Shown here in pieces: positions 1 through 8,965 of a stretch of DNA of 64,000 bases; the first letter of the stretch is position 1; every line of letters starts with the position of its first letter. The position numbers and the translations under genes are program-made. Origin of the DNA: Cyclobacteriaceae bacterium (GTDB taxonomy: Bacteria; Bacteroidota; Bacteroidia; Cytophagales; Cyclobacteriaceae); NCBI GenBank assembly GCA_019638285.1, contig JAHBUB010000016.1:1-64000 (forward strand), read 5' to 3'. The notes beneath the pieces are model-generated. The model had not been told where the DNA came from and searched no databases. It saw nothing but the letters and a program-made list of their open reading frames with translations.

Positions 1-12
1 GAACCACTACCC

Positions 13-140
13 ATAACAATAGATATAAAAAAATAGGCGAATTAGTAATAAATTCAAGGGTTTTGGCTCGTATCAAATTTTGTGCTTCACTGAAAGTTTC
101 GTGCTTTCAAATCGCCTACTTTTCATATACTAACCGTTAT
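13..140. repeat. attC-like imperfect palindrome A
   Basis: The outer arms are ATAAC (13-17) and GTTAT (136-140). The inner arms are TAGGCGA (34-40) and TCGCCTA (112-118). The centre carries the 11-mer gtttcgtgctt (96-106), which recurs in the element at 3294-3422. The arrangement of TAAC/GTTA outer boxes around a longer inner stem resembles integron attC sites. No integrase gene is visible in the window, so recombination activity is only an inference. Bases 1-239 hold no gene that I can support. Confidence 0.35.
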
Positions 141-239
141 AACCAAGCCTAAATAACAAATCAATCTAAGAATTATTTTTTAAAGTGACATATGTCATAT
201 TCCTATTGAAAAAGAAAGAAGACATTTATAAAAAATATA

Positions 240-728
240 ATGGATCAAGCACACGTTCACTTAGTAATCACCCATCTTCCGATATTCGGTTCTATTTTGG
301 GTGGATTTGTTCTTGCTTATGGTCTTTGGACAAAAAGCAATGAGACGAAAATTGCCGCTTATGGTTTATTTATTATTTCTTCAATTGGTGCAGGCATTGC
401 TTACTTAACAGGCGAAGCCGCAGAAGAGAGTGTAGAACATTTACCAGGGATTTTTGAAGCAACAATCGAAAGACACGAAGATTTTGCAATCTACGCTTTG
501 GTTTCCCTAATCATTTTAGGATTGTCTTCCATCTTAGGTATATTCTTGACTTTGAAAAAATCGTCTGCAACAAGAACATGGGCATTTGTAATTTTTCTTA
601 TTTCATTAGTTAGTTTCGGACTAGTGGCAAGAACAGGCTATTTAGGTGGACAAATAAGACATTCAGAAATTGTAAAAGGAGCAACTACTCCAATAGATAA
701 TACAGAAAGTGAATCTTATGATGACTAA
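240..728 (+). CDS. DUF2231-family membrane protein
   Basis: This is a 162-residue integral inner-membrane protein with four predicted membrane segments, at about 12-30, 40-57, 84-105 and 113-131. The N-terminus carries several histidines (H5, H7, H12) followed by LP. An acidic TGEAAEE stretch lies near residue 57, His79 opens the third helix, and TGYLGGQIRH (132-141) follows the fourth. This pattern of histidines beside the helices matches the DUF2231 family, whose members are suspected to bind heme or metal; the function is not established. It sits 47 bases upstream of a P-type ATPase in the same direction, so the two may be co-transcribed and the protein could serve metal or ion transport. 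The ATG start is directly upstream of the first conserved histidines. Confidence 0.75.
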   Translation: MDQAHVHLVITHLPIFGSILGGFVLAYGLWTKSNETKIAAYGLFIISSIGAGIAYLTGEAAEESVEHLPGIFEATIERHEDFAIYALVSLIILGLSSILGIFLTLKKSSATRTWAFVIFLISLVSFGLVARTGYLGGQIRHSEIVKGATTPIDNTESESYDD

Positions 729-775
729 AGAAAGTTAGCCAATTCAATTTCCCAACAATATAGCTAGCTTTAAAA

Positions 776-3277
776 ATGCCTATAAATCAATTTAACATAA
801 AGGGATTAGATGGCGACCAGGTCAACTTATCGAGAGAAAATTTTGGACGTAATAAACTCGACTACAAAAAAGAAAACACCTTTGTAGATGTTTTACTTCG
901 GATAGTTAAAGAGCCTATGACCATCTTGTTATTGGTGGCCTCTACTATCTATTTTATTAGTGGCGAGACAGGCAATGGCATTTTTATGGTTGTGGCCATC
1001 TTGTTTATCGTTTCCATTTCTTTATACCAAGATTCCCGTAGTAAAAATGCACTTGAGAAATTAAAGGAACTGTCGCAACCCCATTGCAAAGTCATTCGGA
1101 ACGGAATCCTTGTTGAAATAAAAAGTGAAGAATTGGTGATTGGTGATTTTCTGTTGGTAGAAGAAGGCACCTCAATCACCGCAGATGGAATCGTAGTGCA
1201 ATCGAACGATTTCTCTGTCAATGAATCAATCCTTACAGGCGAATCGCTTGCTGTTTTTAAGGATAAAGACAAAGAAGACAGATTTATTTACAACGGAACC
1301 ATTGTAGCAAGTGGATTAGCCATTGCTGAAATTACGGCTATTGGCAACGAAACTAAATTAGGTAAAATTGGAAAGAGTTTAGAAAGCATCAGCGAAGAAA
1401 AAACACCTTTAGAAATTCAGGTATCTAGTTTTGTGAAGTGGATGGCTATTGTAGGAGCTATCGTATTTGTGCTTGTTTGGGTCATAAATTATTGGCAATT
1501 GCAACATATTTTAAACAGTTTACTGCAATCGCTTACTTTGGCAATGAGCATTTTACCCGAAGAAATTCCTGTGGCTTTTACCACCTTTATGGCACTCGGG
1601 GCTTGGCGTTTAATGAAGTTGGGAATTGTAGTAAAGCAAACCAAAACAGTAGAGACCCTTGGAAGTGCTACGGTAATTTGCACAGATAAAACAGGAACAA
1701 TTACCGAAAACAAAATGAGCTTGGCCAAACTGTTTGTTTTGAAAAATAATAAAATTGTAAGCCCTGAAGAAGAATTAAACGATAGCGATAAAGAGCTTAT
1801 AGAATTATCAATGTGGGCGAGTGAACCCATTCCATTCGACCCAATGGAAGTGGCATTGCATCAAGCTTATAAAGACCTAAAACAAAATGATGAACGACCT
1901 CATTACAACCTCGTTCACGAATATCCCTTGGGTGGTAAACCTCCAATGATGACGCACATCTTTTCGGAAAGCAATGGTCGCAAAATAATTGCAGCCAAAG
2001 GCGCACCCGAAGCATTAATCAATGTATCCAATCTTAACGAGACGGAAATACAGCAAATCCATTCAGCCATTGAACTTTTAGCAACAGAAGGATTTAGAGT
2101 TTTAGGTGTAGGCGTCTCATATTTTGTAGGTGAAGATTATCCTGCTCAACAACAAGATTTGCCTTTTGATTTTAAGGGAATTGTTGCTTTCTATGACCCG
2201 CCTAAAAAGAATATTCAGCGAGTAATGGAAGATTTTTATACCGCAGGCATACAAGTGAAAATTATTACAGGAGATAATGCCGCCACAACAGCTTCCATTG
2301 CAAAGCAAATTGGTTTTAAAGATTATGATAAAATCATTTCGGGAGATGAGTTAATGGCACTATCGGAAAAAGAATTGCAAACTCGGGTAATGGACACGGC
2401 CATTTTCACCCGAATGTTTCCCGAAGCCAAGCTGAAAATAATCAATGCTTTAAAATCCAACAATCAAATCGTTGCAATGACAGGTGATGGCGTGAATGAT
2501 GGCCCTGCTTTAAAAGCGTCACATATTGGCATTGCAATGGGACAAAAAGGAACTGAAATAGCCAAACAGGCAGCTTCCTTAATTTTATTGGAAGATGACT
2601 TGTCCAAAATGGTAGATGCCGTGGCAATGGGAAGAAAAATATATACCAATCTAAAAAAGGCTATTCAATACATCATTTCTATACATATCCCCATTATTCT
2701 TACTGTTTTTATTCCCTTAGCCCTTGGATGGATTTATCCGAATATTTTTTCTCCGATACACATCATTTTTTTAGAGTTAATTATGGGGCCAACTTGTTCC
2801 ATCATCTATGAAAATGAACCGATGGAGCCGAATACAATGTCGCAAAAACCGAAACCACTATCTACAACCTTTTTTAATTTGAAGGATATTTCTGTTAGTA
2901 TTATTCAAGGATTGTTCATCACAGTAGGAACATTGTCTATTTATCAGTTTGCTGTGGCAAGTGGTTATACCGAAGCAATTACACGAACGATGGTTTTCAA
3001 CGTTTTAATTACTGCAAATATTTTTCTTACATTAATCAACCGTTCATTTTATTACTCCATTTTAACAACCTTGAAGTATAAAAACAATATGGTTTTATTT
3101 ATTGTCTTTATTACAATCGCTTTAGAGGGTTTAATCCTTTATGTAAAACCACTGTCCACGTTCTTTGAATTTGAGACATTAAACTTATATCAACTTTTGA
3201 CCAGTATTATAATCGGTTCTATTTCCGTTATTTGGTATGAAATAGTAAAAGCCATAAAGAGAATAAAACACTTATGA
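776..3277 (+). CDS. P-type cation-transporting ATPase
   Basis: An 833-residue ion pump of the P2-like class that couples ATP hydrolysis to cation export across the inner membrane. The actuator motif TGES is at 154-157, the membrane ion-site motif PEEIP at 261-265, the phosphorylation motif DKTGT with acceptor Asp304, and the hinge motif GDGVNDGP near 570-577. Two membrane hairpins flank the actuator domain and a six-helix C-terminal domain follows. There are no N-terminal CxxC metal-binding domains and no CPC in helix 4, which argues against a P1B heavy-metal pump. PEEIP differs from the PEGLP of Ca2+ pumps, so I cannot name the ion (Ca2+, Mn2+ and Mg2+ are all possible). The gene appears intact and probably shares a transcript with the DUF2231 gene before it. 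Confidence 0.9.
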   Translation: MPINQFNIKGLDGDQVNLSRENFGRNKLDYKKENTFVDVLLRIVKEPMTILLLVASTIYFISGETGNGIFMVVAILFIVSISLYQDSRSKNALEKLKELSQPHCKVIRNGILVEIKSEELVIGDFLLVEEGTSITADGIVVQSNDFSVNESILTGESLAVFKDKDKEDRFIYNGTIVASGLAIAEITAIGNETKLGKIGKSLESISEEKTPLEIQVSSFVKWMAIVGAIVFVLVWVINYWQLQHILNSLLQSLTLAMSILPEEIPVAFTTFMALGAWRLMKLGIVVKQTKTVETLGSATVICTDKTGTITENKMSLAKLFVLKNNKIVSPEEELNDSDKELIELSMWASEPIPFDPMEVALHQAYKDLKQNDERPHYNLVHEYPLGGKPPMMTHIFSESNGRKIIAAKGAPEALINVSNLNETEIQQIHSAIELLATEGFRVLGVGVSYFVGEDYPAQQQDLPFDFKGIVAFYDPPKKNIQRVMEDFYTAGIQVKIITGDNAATTASIAKQIGFKDYDKIISGDELMALSEKELQTRVMDTAIFTRMFPEAKLKIINALKSNNQIVAMTGDGVNDGPALKASHIGIAMGQKGTEIAKQAASLILLEDDLSKMVDAVAMGRKIYTNLKKAIQYIISIHIPIILTVFIPLALGWIYPNIFSPIHIIFLELIMGPTCSIIYENEPMEPNTMSQKPKPLSTTFFNLKDISVSIIQGLFITVGTLSIYQFAVASGYTEAITRTMVFNVLITANIFLTLINRSFYYSILTTLKYKNNMVLFIVFITIALEGLILYVKPLSTFFEFETLNLYQLLTSIIIGSISVIWYEIVKAIKRIKHL

Positions 3278-3293
3278 ATAGAAAGGCCAGCTT

Positions 3294-3422
3294 ATAACAT
3301 CACCTATACGCAAGCAGGGGTTTCGTGCTTCGTAGGACAGGAAAGTGCTATATTTGAAGTTCAGTTCTTCGTAGGAATTTCGGTGGTTAAAATCCTTGCT
3401 TGCGTATAGCTGAGAACCGTTA
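3294..3422. repeat. attC-like imperfect palindrome B
   Basis: The perfect 13-bp arms ctatacgcaagca (3304-3316) and tgcttgcgtatag (3397-3409) are enclosed by ATAAC (294-298 of this kilobase) and GTTA (3419-3422). The centre contains gtttcgtgctt (3320-3330), shared with the element at 13-140. The two elements bracket the DUF2231 and ATPase genes. The architecture suggests a cassette boundary, but the boxes do not match the textbook core site perfectly. Confidence 0.4.
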
Positions 3423-3471
3423 ACCGTGCATTTATGCGGACAAAAACGCGATTAGGTAAATTCTGTGACCT

Positions 3472-3509
3472 TTCAGTGCAGTCAGGTCTTCCGACCTGAC
3501 TGCACTGAA
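3472..3509. repeat. Long perfect palindromic repeat, copy 1
   Basis: The 17-bp arms 3472-3488 and 3493-3509 are perfectly complementary around a TTCC loop. No T-run follows, so a simple terminator is unlikely. The core GTCAGGTC/GACCTGAC recurs at 3635-3654. It looks like a dispersed REP-type or MITE-type element. The rest of the 3278-3783 gap shows no open reading frame that I can support. Confidence 0.6.
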
Positions 3510-3634
3510 CTGGGGGGAAGGGATGACATGAGACATTGTTGCTAGTTATAGATTATAGGATGTATTTTGAGAAACTGGATAGGATGGATGCCCGATGTCA
3601 AGAAGTGACATTTCTCGATTGAAATTCCCGCTGA

Positions 3635-3679
3635 GTCAGGTCGGAAGACCTGACTGCACTAAATCTGACTGCACTAAAT
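3635..3679. repeat. Palindromic repeat, copy 2, with tandem 15-mer
   Basis: The stem 3635-3642/3647-3654 (GTCAGGTC, loop GGAA) repeats the core of the element at 3472-3509 with the loop inverted. It runs into a direct duplication of the 15-mer ctgactgcactaaat (3650-3664 and 3665-3679), which points to slippage or a partial second insertion. Confidence 0.55.
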
Positions 3680-3783
3680 TGTAACAAAGGACTTAAAACA
3701 TTGGCACAAAAAATCAAGAGAAATACAATGGGACTATAAAATCATAGTGAATAGAAAAGGACAATTATAAAGATTGCGATAGA

Positions 3784-4149
3784 ATGAAACCAACACCTGA
3801 ACACAATGAGCGAATGGCAAAAATGACATTTGCCTCGGTTTATCCTTTGTATCTCACGAAAGTGGAGAAGAAAGGGAGAACAAAAGAGGAATTGCATCAA
3901 ATAATAAGGTGGCTGACCGGCTTTACAGACAAAAAACTTCAAGAGCTCATTGACAAGAAAACCACTTTTGAAACATTCTTTAAAGAGGCAAATTTAAACC
4001 CAAATGCCCACCTGATAACAGGAATGATTTGTGGCTACCGGATAGAAGAGATTGAAAATCCATTGACACAAAAAGTTAGGTACCTGGATAAGTTGGTGGA
4101 CGAATTGGCGAAGGGTAAAAAGATGGAAAAGATTTTAAGAGTTGCATAA
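3784..4149 (+). CDS. DUF2200 family protein
   Basis: A 121-residue soluble, lysine-rich protein that matches the DUF2200 family over its full length. Family-like stretches are the N-terminal ASVYPLY, the central IIRWLTG followed by an aspartate/lysine-rich helix, and [11 protein letters not shown] near residue 80. No signal peptide or membrane segment is seen. The biochemical role of the family is unknown. The gene stands alone between a repeat-rich spacer and a 650-base gap, a typical setting for a horizontally moving single gene. The ATG at 3784 is the first in-frame start and gives the usual family length. Confidence 0.8.
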   Translation: MKPTPEHNERMAKMTFASVYPLYLTKVEKKGRTKEELHQIIRWLTGFTDKKLQELIDKKTTFETFFKEANLNPNAHLITGMICGYRIEEIENPLTQKVRYLDKLVDELAKGKKMEKILRVA

Positions 4150-4553
4150 AACGAATCACCAACGAAACAGCAAAAAGAAATACTGCGGGTAACAGCCATT
4201 TGCAGAAGTAAAGTGATGGGAAAAATACCCAAGCTCCTGATGGCCCATCTTTTAATTGGCCTCTTTTGGCCTTCTGGCCACACAAGCACATTGTAATCAG
4301 GAAGTTCAATCCTTTTGCCTTCGATCGGTGGTGTTATTACCATTCCAAAAATGTTGATGTACGATAAAGTGGTTTGTGCAAGCACTGCCAGAGCCAAAAT
4401 TTCAATTTGGTGAAAAGGTTTTACGCCTTGAATGCACAATGCCATTTGTGTTGACAGAAGCTTGAAAGCTTTAATGCTTCGCGAAGCCTTCTGATAAGTA
4501 AAACCGCAAAGTCCCCAGGCTGAGACTCTGTAGAGTGCAAAAGGTACCAACAT
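4035..4553 (-). CDS. Doubtful small membrane protein ORF
   Basis: This 172-codon minus-strand frame faces the DUF2200 gene and overlaps its last 115 bases. The part outside the overlap (4150-4553) has two hydrophobic stretches ([11 protein letters not shown] and [13 protein letters not shown]) separated by a protein-like basic linker. The overlapped part is the antisense shadow of DUF2200 and cannot be original. I do not recognise the family. It may be the 5' part of a truncated membrane-protein gene or a chance frame. Bases 4554-4802 hold nothing that I can support. Confidence 0.25.
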   Translation of the reverse strand: MLVPFALYRVSAWGLCGFTYQKASRSIKAFKLLSTQMALCIQGVKPFHQIEILALAVLAQTTLSYINIFGMVITPPIEGKRIELPDYNVLVWPEGQKRPIKRWAIRSLGIFPITLLLQMAVTRSISFCCFVGDSFYATLKIFSIFLPFANSSTNLSRYLTFCVNGFSISSIR

Positions 4554-4802
4554 TTTTATGAATAATTTTTACCTTGATTAATACTTCGGAAGTATAGATT
4601 ATGCATGAGTAATAACTAAAAGTGTAATTGATAGTTATAACAACAAAAGATTACATTTACCTTTAGTGCACAAACCCCTAATTGGTTTATAAAAATGCAA
4701 TGTACAGGAATGTTTAATCGGTAGCCATTTTATAGAAATTAACAGCTAAAACATGATGGTTCAAACATTAAACGACTCCCACAAAATGGAAATGTTCTGG
4801 GA

Positions 4803-6545
4803 ATGAAATTTGATTTTAAACTGCTCTATAGAACTGTATTTTGGATTAGCTTGATAGGCCTGATTGCTATTGTTTCAGACGCTGGCTTTTCGCAAAGTGA
4901 ATTCTCGCAGAATATTTTGGATGGATTTTACTTTATCGTTCTTGGGGCTGGTATACTATCGACTTTTACCCGATACATCCAAGATAAAATATTATTGAAA
5001 AGAAAGGCATTCGTTTTTGATTTTTTATCCGTTGTTTTTACGCTCTGGTTGTTTTATATGTACCTGTTTGTTGGTGTTGCGTTTGAAGCCGATTTGCTCC
5101 TTAGAAATCCTATTTGGATAAAAATTGCCGTCTTTTCTACTTTCATTCGAGAGTTTTCTGATCTCAGAATAAATTTCAAAAGAACATTTTTAAATCCCGC
5201 ACAACTTTTCATACTGAGTTTTTTAGCAATTATTTTCATTGGCTCCTTATTGTTGATTTTGCCCAGGGCTACTTATACTGGTATTTCTTATTTAGATGCA
5301 TTATTTACTTCAACAAGTGCAGTTTGTGTAACAGGTTTAGTTGTTGTTGACACAGGTTCACATTTTACAGTGTTTGGTCAGACTATTATTATGACTCTCA
5401 TTCAGGTGGGTGGTTTAGGCATTTTAACATTTGCCAGTTATTTCAGTTACTTTTTCAAAGGTGGAACGACTTATGAAAACCAACTTGCACTGGGCGATAT
5501 GACAAGCTCTAAGAAATTGGGAGAAGTATTCTCAACTTTGAAATACATCATTCTCATCACATTTGGAATCGAGTTATTTTCTGGAATTCTAATCTATACA
5601 AGTTTGGATTCGAGCAACTTTGGCTCTCAATCTGAACAACTTTTTTTTGCTGTATTTCATTCCATTTCGGCATTTTGCAATGCTGGGTTCTCAACACTGA
5701 ACAACAATTTGTACGAAACAGGTTTTAAGTTCAACTATTACCTTCAATTGGTGGTGATTCTCACATTTGTGCTTGGTGGATTGGGCTTTCCAATTGTGGT
5801 GAACATTCTTAAGTATTTAAAATACAAAATTATCACTTTGTTCTCGTCAAGGAAGAGCAAATACAGACCTTGGGTGCTGAATCTAAATAGTCGTATTACA
5901 TTGGTTACTACCCTTTCAATTTCATTGGTAGCATTTGTCATTTTCTATTTTCTTGAATACAACAACACCTTGGCTGAACATAGTGGATTCGGAAAAATAG
6001 TAGCAGCACTTTTTGGGGCCACCACACCAAGAACAGCGGGATTTAATACTATAAATACGGCAGCAATGGCATTTCCAACCTTAATGATGGTTTTCCTTTT
6101 AATGTGGATTGGTGCTTCTCCTCAATCTACTGGGGGTGGTATTAAAACAAGTACTTTTGCCATTGCAACACTCAATATTTTGAGTTTAGCAAAAGGAAAA
6201 TCAAGAATAGAAATTTACAGAAGAGAAATAGCAGACATTTCGGTACGCAGAGCATTTGCCATTATATCATTATCATTGATTGTTATCGGTTTCGCGATAA
6301 TGTTCATTTCTCTTTTTGATCCTGAAAAATCACTAATAGACATTGCATTTGAGTGTTTCTCGGCATACGGCACCGTGGGTTTAAGTTTAGGAATTACAGG
6401 CAACTTGTCCAGTGCCAGTAAACTTGTAATCATAGTGGTAATGTTTGTAGGGCGTATCAGCATGTTGTCATTGGTAATCGCTGTGTTTAAAAAAGTGAAA
6501 CATAAAAACTACAGTTACCCAAAGGAAGAAATCACAATAAATTAA
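4803..6545 (+). CDS. ktrB: TrkH/KtrB-type potassium transporter subunit
   Basis: A 580-residue channel-like membrane subunit of a Trk/Ktr potassium uptake system. An extra block of about four membrane helices (residues 8-115) precedes the TrkH core. The core shows the repeated pore-loop signatures: TSTSAVCVTGL in the first repeat, SISAFCNAGF in the second, GATTPRTAGFN in the third and SAYGTVGLSLG in the fourth. IQVGGLGI after the first pore loop is also typical of the family. It ends 12 bases before the RCK-domain partner, so the two form an operon. Na+ or H+ coupling, or simple K+ conduction, cannot be decided from sequence. The chosen ATG keeps the whole N-terminal helix block. Confidence 0.9.
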   Translation: MKFDFKLLYRTVFWISLIGLIAIVSDAGFSQSEFSQNILDGFYFIVLGAGILSTFTRYIQDKILLKRKAFVFDFLSVVFTLWLFYMYLFVGVAFEADLLLRNPIWIKIAVFSTFIREFSDLRINFKRTFLNPAQLFILSFLAIIFIGSLLLILPRATYTGISYLDALFTSTSAVCVTGLVVVDTGSHFTVFGQTIIMTLIQVGGLGILTFASYFSYFFKGGTTYENQLALGDMTSSKKLGEVFSTLKYIILITFGIELFSGILIYTSLDSSNFGSQSEQLFFAVFHSISAFCNAGFSTLNNNLYETGFKFNYYLQLVVILTFVLGGLGFPIVVNILKYLKYKIITLFSSRKSKYRPWVLNLNSRITLVTTLSISLVAFVIFYFLEYNNTLAEHSGFGKIVAALFGATTPRTAGFNTINTAAMAFPTLMMVFLLMWIGASPQSTGGGIKTSTFAIATLNILSLAKGKSRIEIYRREIADISVRRAFAIISLSLIVIGFAIMFISLFDPEKSLIDIAFECFSAYGTVGLSLGITGNLSSASKLVIIVVMFVGRISMLSLVIAVFKKVKHKNYSYPKEEITIN

Positions 6546-6557
6546 AAATATTTTGGA

Positions 6558-7250
6558 ATGAAATATATAATTATAGGACTTGGAAATTTTGGAGCATCAC
6601 TCGCCCAAAAACTAACTGAACAAGGCAATGAAGTTATTGGAATCGACACGAGTATGTCTAAAGTAGATGCTTACAAAGAGAAAATTTCACACACCATTTG
6701 TATGGATGCCACAGACGAGTTTACTGTTTCAGGCCTACCATTAAAAGATACAGACATTGTACTTGTTGCTATTGGAGAAGACCAAGGAGCAAATGTGATG
6801 TCAACCGCACTTTTGAAAAATCTTAAGGTAAAGCGTTTGATAAGCCGAGCCATCAACCCATTGCACGAAAATGTATTACAAGCTATTGGTGTAGATGAGA
6901 TTGTTCATCCCGAAGAGGAGACAGCCGAACGTTGGGCAAAAAAACTATGCCTTAGCAATGTGGTGGATTCTTTTGAATTAAATGATGATTACAGCATTAT
7001 TGAAGCTAAAGTACCTGATGATTATGTTGGCAAAACAGTTCGGGAAGTGGGCTTTCGTAAGGAGTTCAATTTACTGGTGCTCACGTTCATCAAAAAAGTA
7101 GAAGTGAAAAGTGCCTTAGGAAAAACAAAAACCGAGACACAAATTCAAGGTGTCGCCTCTGCGGATAACAAACTTGAGCATGGCGATATTTTGGTTTTGT
7201 ATGGCTCCAATAAAGATTTACAAGTATTTCTTAAACAAAAATTGAGATAA
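6558..7250 (+). CDS. ktrA: TrkA/KtrA-type RCK potassium channel regulator
   Basis: A 230-residue cytoplasmic regulatory subunit that forms the nucleotide-binding ring gating the KtrB/TrkH pore. The Rossmann glycine motif GLGNFG is at residues 7-12, with the acidic residue Asp30 at the end of strand beta-2 for ribose contact. The RCK_N domain spans about 1-125 and an RCK_C domain about 140-230. One RCK pair is present, as in KtrA, rather than the tandem pair of proteobacterial TrkA. It lies 12 bases after the transporter gene. The length is normal for KtrA and all key motifs are intact. Confidence 0.9.
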   Translation: MKYIIIGLGNFGASLAQKLTEQGNEVIGIDTSMSKVDAYKEKISHTICMDATDEFTVSGLPLKDTDIVLVAIGEDQGANVMSTALLKNLKVKRLISRAINPLHENVLQAIGVDEIVHPEEETAERWAKKLCLSNVVDSFELNDDYSIIEAKVPDDYVGKTVREVGFRKEFNLLVLTFIKKVEVKSALGKTKTETQIQGVASADNKLEHGDILVLYGSNKDLQVFLKQKLR

Positions 7251-7285
7251 TAAATGCTTGGTAATTGTCGTTCTACTTAACCCAT

Positions 7286-7332
7286 AAGCAGGGATGTATT
7301 AATTGCGTTCAATTCTTTTTTGATAAAGAACA
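7286..7332 (+). repeat. Direct repeat upstream of deaminase gene
   Basis: The string beginning aagcagggatgtatt is partly conserved at 8200-8245 (aagcagagatgtatt), followed in both by tgcgtt, a T-rich tract and aagaaca. The copies lie upstream of the deaminase gene and the TMEM175-like gene. They may be related leaders or remnants of one duplicated intergenic sequence. Confidence 0.4.
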
Positions 7333-7496
7333 TAAAAAAGCTTTATTAATTGGAATCTTTCGCTACAGCAAGTGATGAAGTTGAACTTTAACAATTGCAA
7401 GTGTTATCATAGATCCAAAAGATGGGAGCCTGAGTGTCGAGAACTCAACCATACAGTTTTATATTCTATTTTGAACACCCAAATATGGGAGGACTT

Positions 7497-7994
7497 ATGT
7501 TGAATGATAAAGAATTAAATCACTTACAACGTTGTGTAGAATTGGCTACTGAGGCGCTTATTGCGGGTGATGAGCCGTTTGGTTCTGTGCTTGTATCTGC
7601 CGATGGAGTTGTTTTATTGGAAGACCACAATCACGTGGTGACTTCTGGAAACAGAACCCGCCACCCAGAATTGAGAATTGCATTATGGGCTTCTGAAAAC
7701 CTGAATGCTGCGGACCGAGCAGGTGCAACCGTTTTTACTTCAGGCGAACATTGCCCGATGTGTGCTGCCGCTCACGGTTGGGCTGGTTTGGGTCGTATTG
7801 TGTATGCCAGTTCTTCTGAGCAATTGGTTTCATGGCTCAAAGACTTGGGCGTTCCAGCCGCTCCGGTACAACCGTTACCCATTCGGGATATTGTTCCTAA
7901 CCTTAAAGTAGATGGTCCAGTTCCTGATCTCGCGGAGCAAGTGCGAGCACTGCATTATCGTTTCCACGCTTTGTCTAAGAAACAAAAAAAATGA
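7497..7994 (+). CDS. Nucleoside/nucleobase deaminase
   Basis: A 165-residue zinc-dependent deaminase of the cytidine/guanine deaminase fold, expected to hydrolyse an amino group from a purine or pyrimidine base. His56-Pro-Glu58 supplies the first zinc ligand and the catalytic glutamate, and Cys86-x-x-Cys89 the other ligands; the glutamate-preceding residue is proline rather than the common alanine. The reading frame is open upstream to a GTG at 7434. I chose ATG 7497 because it is preceded by GGGAGGA and gives the N-terminus usual for the family. The substrate is unresolved; guanine or an antimetabolite is possible. The gene is monocistronic and flanked by similar intergenic repeats. Confidence 0.8.
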   Translation: MLNDKELNHLQRCVELATEALIAGDEPFGSVLVSADGVVLLEDHNHVVTSGNRTRHPELRIALWASENLNAADRAGATVFTSGEHCPMCAAAHGWAGLGRIVYASSSEQLVSWLKDLGVPAAPVQPLPIRDIVPNLKVDGPVPDLAEQVRALHYRFHALSKKQKK

Positions 7995-8199
7995 AAATTT
8001 TCATCTTCGATTTCCGCTGCCCAGATTTGAAAAGGGATATGTTGTAATTGGCGAAAATGCCAACGGTAGTTAAAAACATAAATAGTAATTGTTCTCGACC
8101 AATACTTAAGCAATTGCGAATAAAGCTAAGATGCAAGAGGAGAGGAAGAAGCAATCCCTTAGTTCCCACCCTTTGGTTTTGTTGACATTCTTTACCAGC

Positions 8200-8245
8200 A
8201 AGCAGAGATGTATTGAATGCGTTTATTTTTTGTTGAATAAGAACA
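8200..8245 (+). repeat. Direct repeat upstream of TMEM175-like gene
   Basis: Diverged second copy of the sequence at 7286-7332, 54 bases before the next start codon. The rest of the 7995-8298 spacer holds no gene that I can support. Confidence 0.4.
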
Positions 8246-8298
8246 CGATCAAAAGTAGGCGGATATTGAGAAATATGGTTATTTAGAAGAACGATATT

Positions 8299-8874
8299 AT
8301 GAAAACAGGAAGATTAGAAGCTTTTAGCGATGGTGTTTTGGCGATCATTATAACCATTATGGTATTAGAAATGAAGGTGCCGGAAGGTTCAGGTTTTGAA
8401 GCCTTGAAACCCACACTACCGGTTTTTCTTACTTATGTGCTGAGCTTCATTTATGTGGGTATATATTGGAATAACCACCACCATTTGCTCTATGCAGTGA
8501 ATAAAGTAAATGGAAAAATTCTGTGGACGAACCTTAATCTGTTATTTTGGTTGTCACTACTTCCGTTTGTCACAGGCTGGATGGGAGAAAATCATTTTGA
8601 GGCCAATCCCACAGCATTGTACGGAGTAATATTGTTTATGGCTGCGTTGGCATTTAAAATACTTGTTCATCATGTGATAAAAAATGAAGGCAAAAATTCG
8701 AACGTGGGAAAGATTTATAGCAATGACAGAAAATTGATTATTTCACTTTTGCTATATTTTTTTGGTATCGTTGCTTCATTTTTACAACCATTCATTGGCC
8801 TCCTGATTTATTTCGGGGTAGCCCTTATTTGGTTTGTTCCAGATAAAAGAATCGAGCAAACTCTTAAAGAGTAA
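8299..8874 (+). CDS. TMEM175-family (DUF1211) potassium channel
   Basis: A 191-residue six-helix membrane protein with the family hallmark RxxxFSDG at residues 5-12 (Arg5, Phe9-Ser-Asp-Gly12) in the first helix, which forms the pore in bacterial TMEM175 channels. The histidine-rich YWNNHHHLL stretch after helix 2 is also typical. The family conducts K+ with little selectivity and works as a tetramer. Length is normal for the prokaryotic single-repeat form. It is monocistronic. Together with the Ktr pair 1 kb upstream it makes this region rich in potassium-transport genes, though no shared operon is seen. Confidence 0.88.
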   Translation: MKTGRLEAFSDGVLAIIITIMVLEMKVPEGSGFEALKPTLPVFLTYVLSFIYVGIYWNNHHHLLYAVNKVNGKILWTNLNLLFWLSLLPFVTGWMGENHFEANPTALYGVILFMAALAFKILVHHVIKNEGKNSNVGKIYSNDRKLIISLLLYFFGIVASFLQPFIGLLIYFGVALIWFVPDKRIEQTLKE

Positions 8875-8965
8875 TTGAATGACGGAAAAGAATACTCCAA
8901 CGCAAAATTATTCCTGAACCCCTGGCCTTGTGGTTTTTTTGCTCAACAAACTTACCAATCCTATC

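Noticed and set aside
949-1272. Minus-strand frame inside the ATPase gene
   Set aside because: Lies wholly within a strongly conserved P-type ATPase on the other strand; low-complexity shadow sequence.
4035-4149. C-terminal part of the doubtful minus-strand ORF
   Set aside because: This part is the antisense of the DUF2200 coding end; it cannot be original protein.
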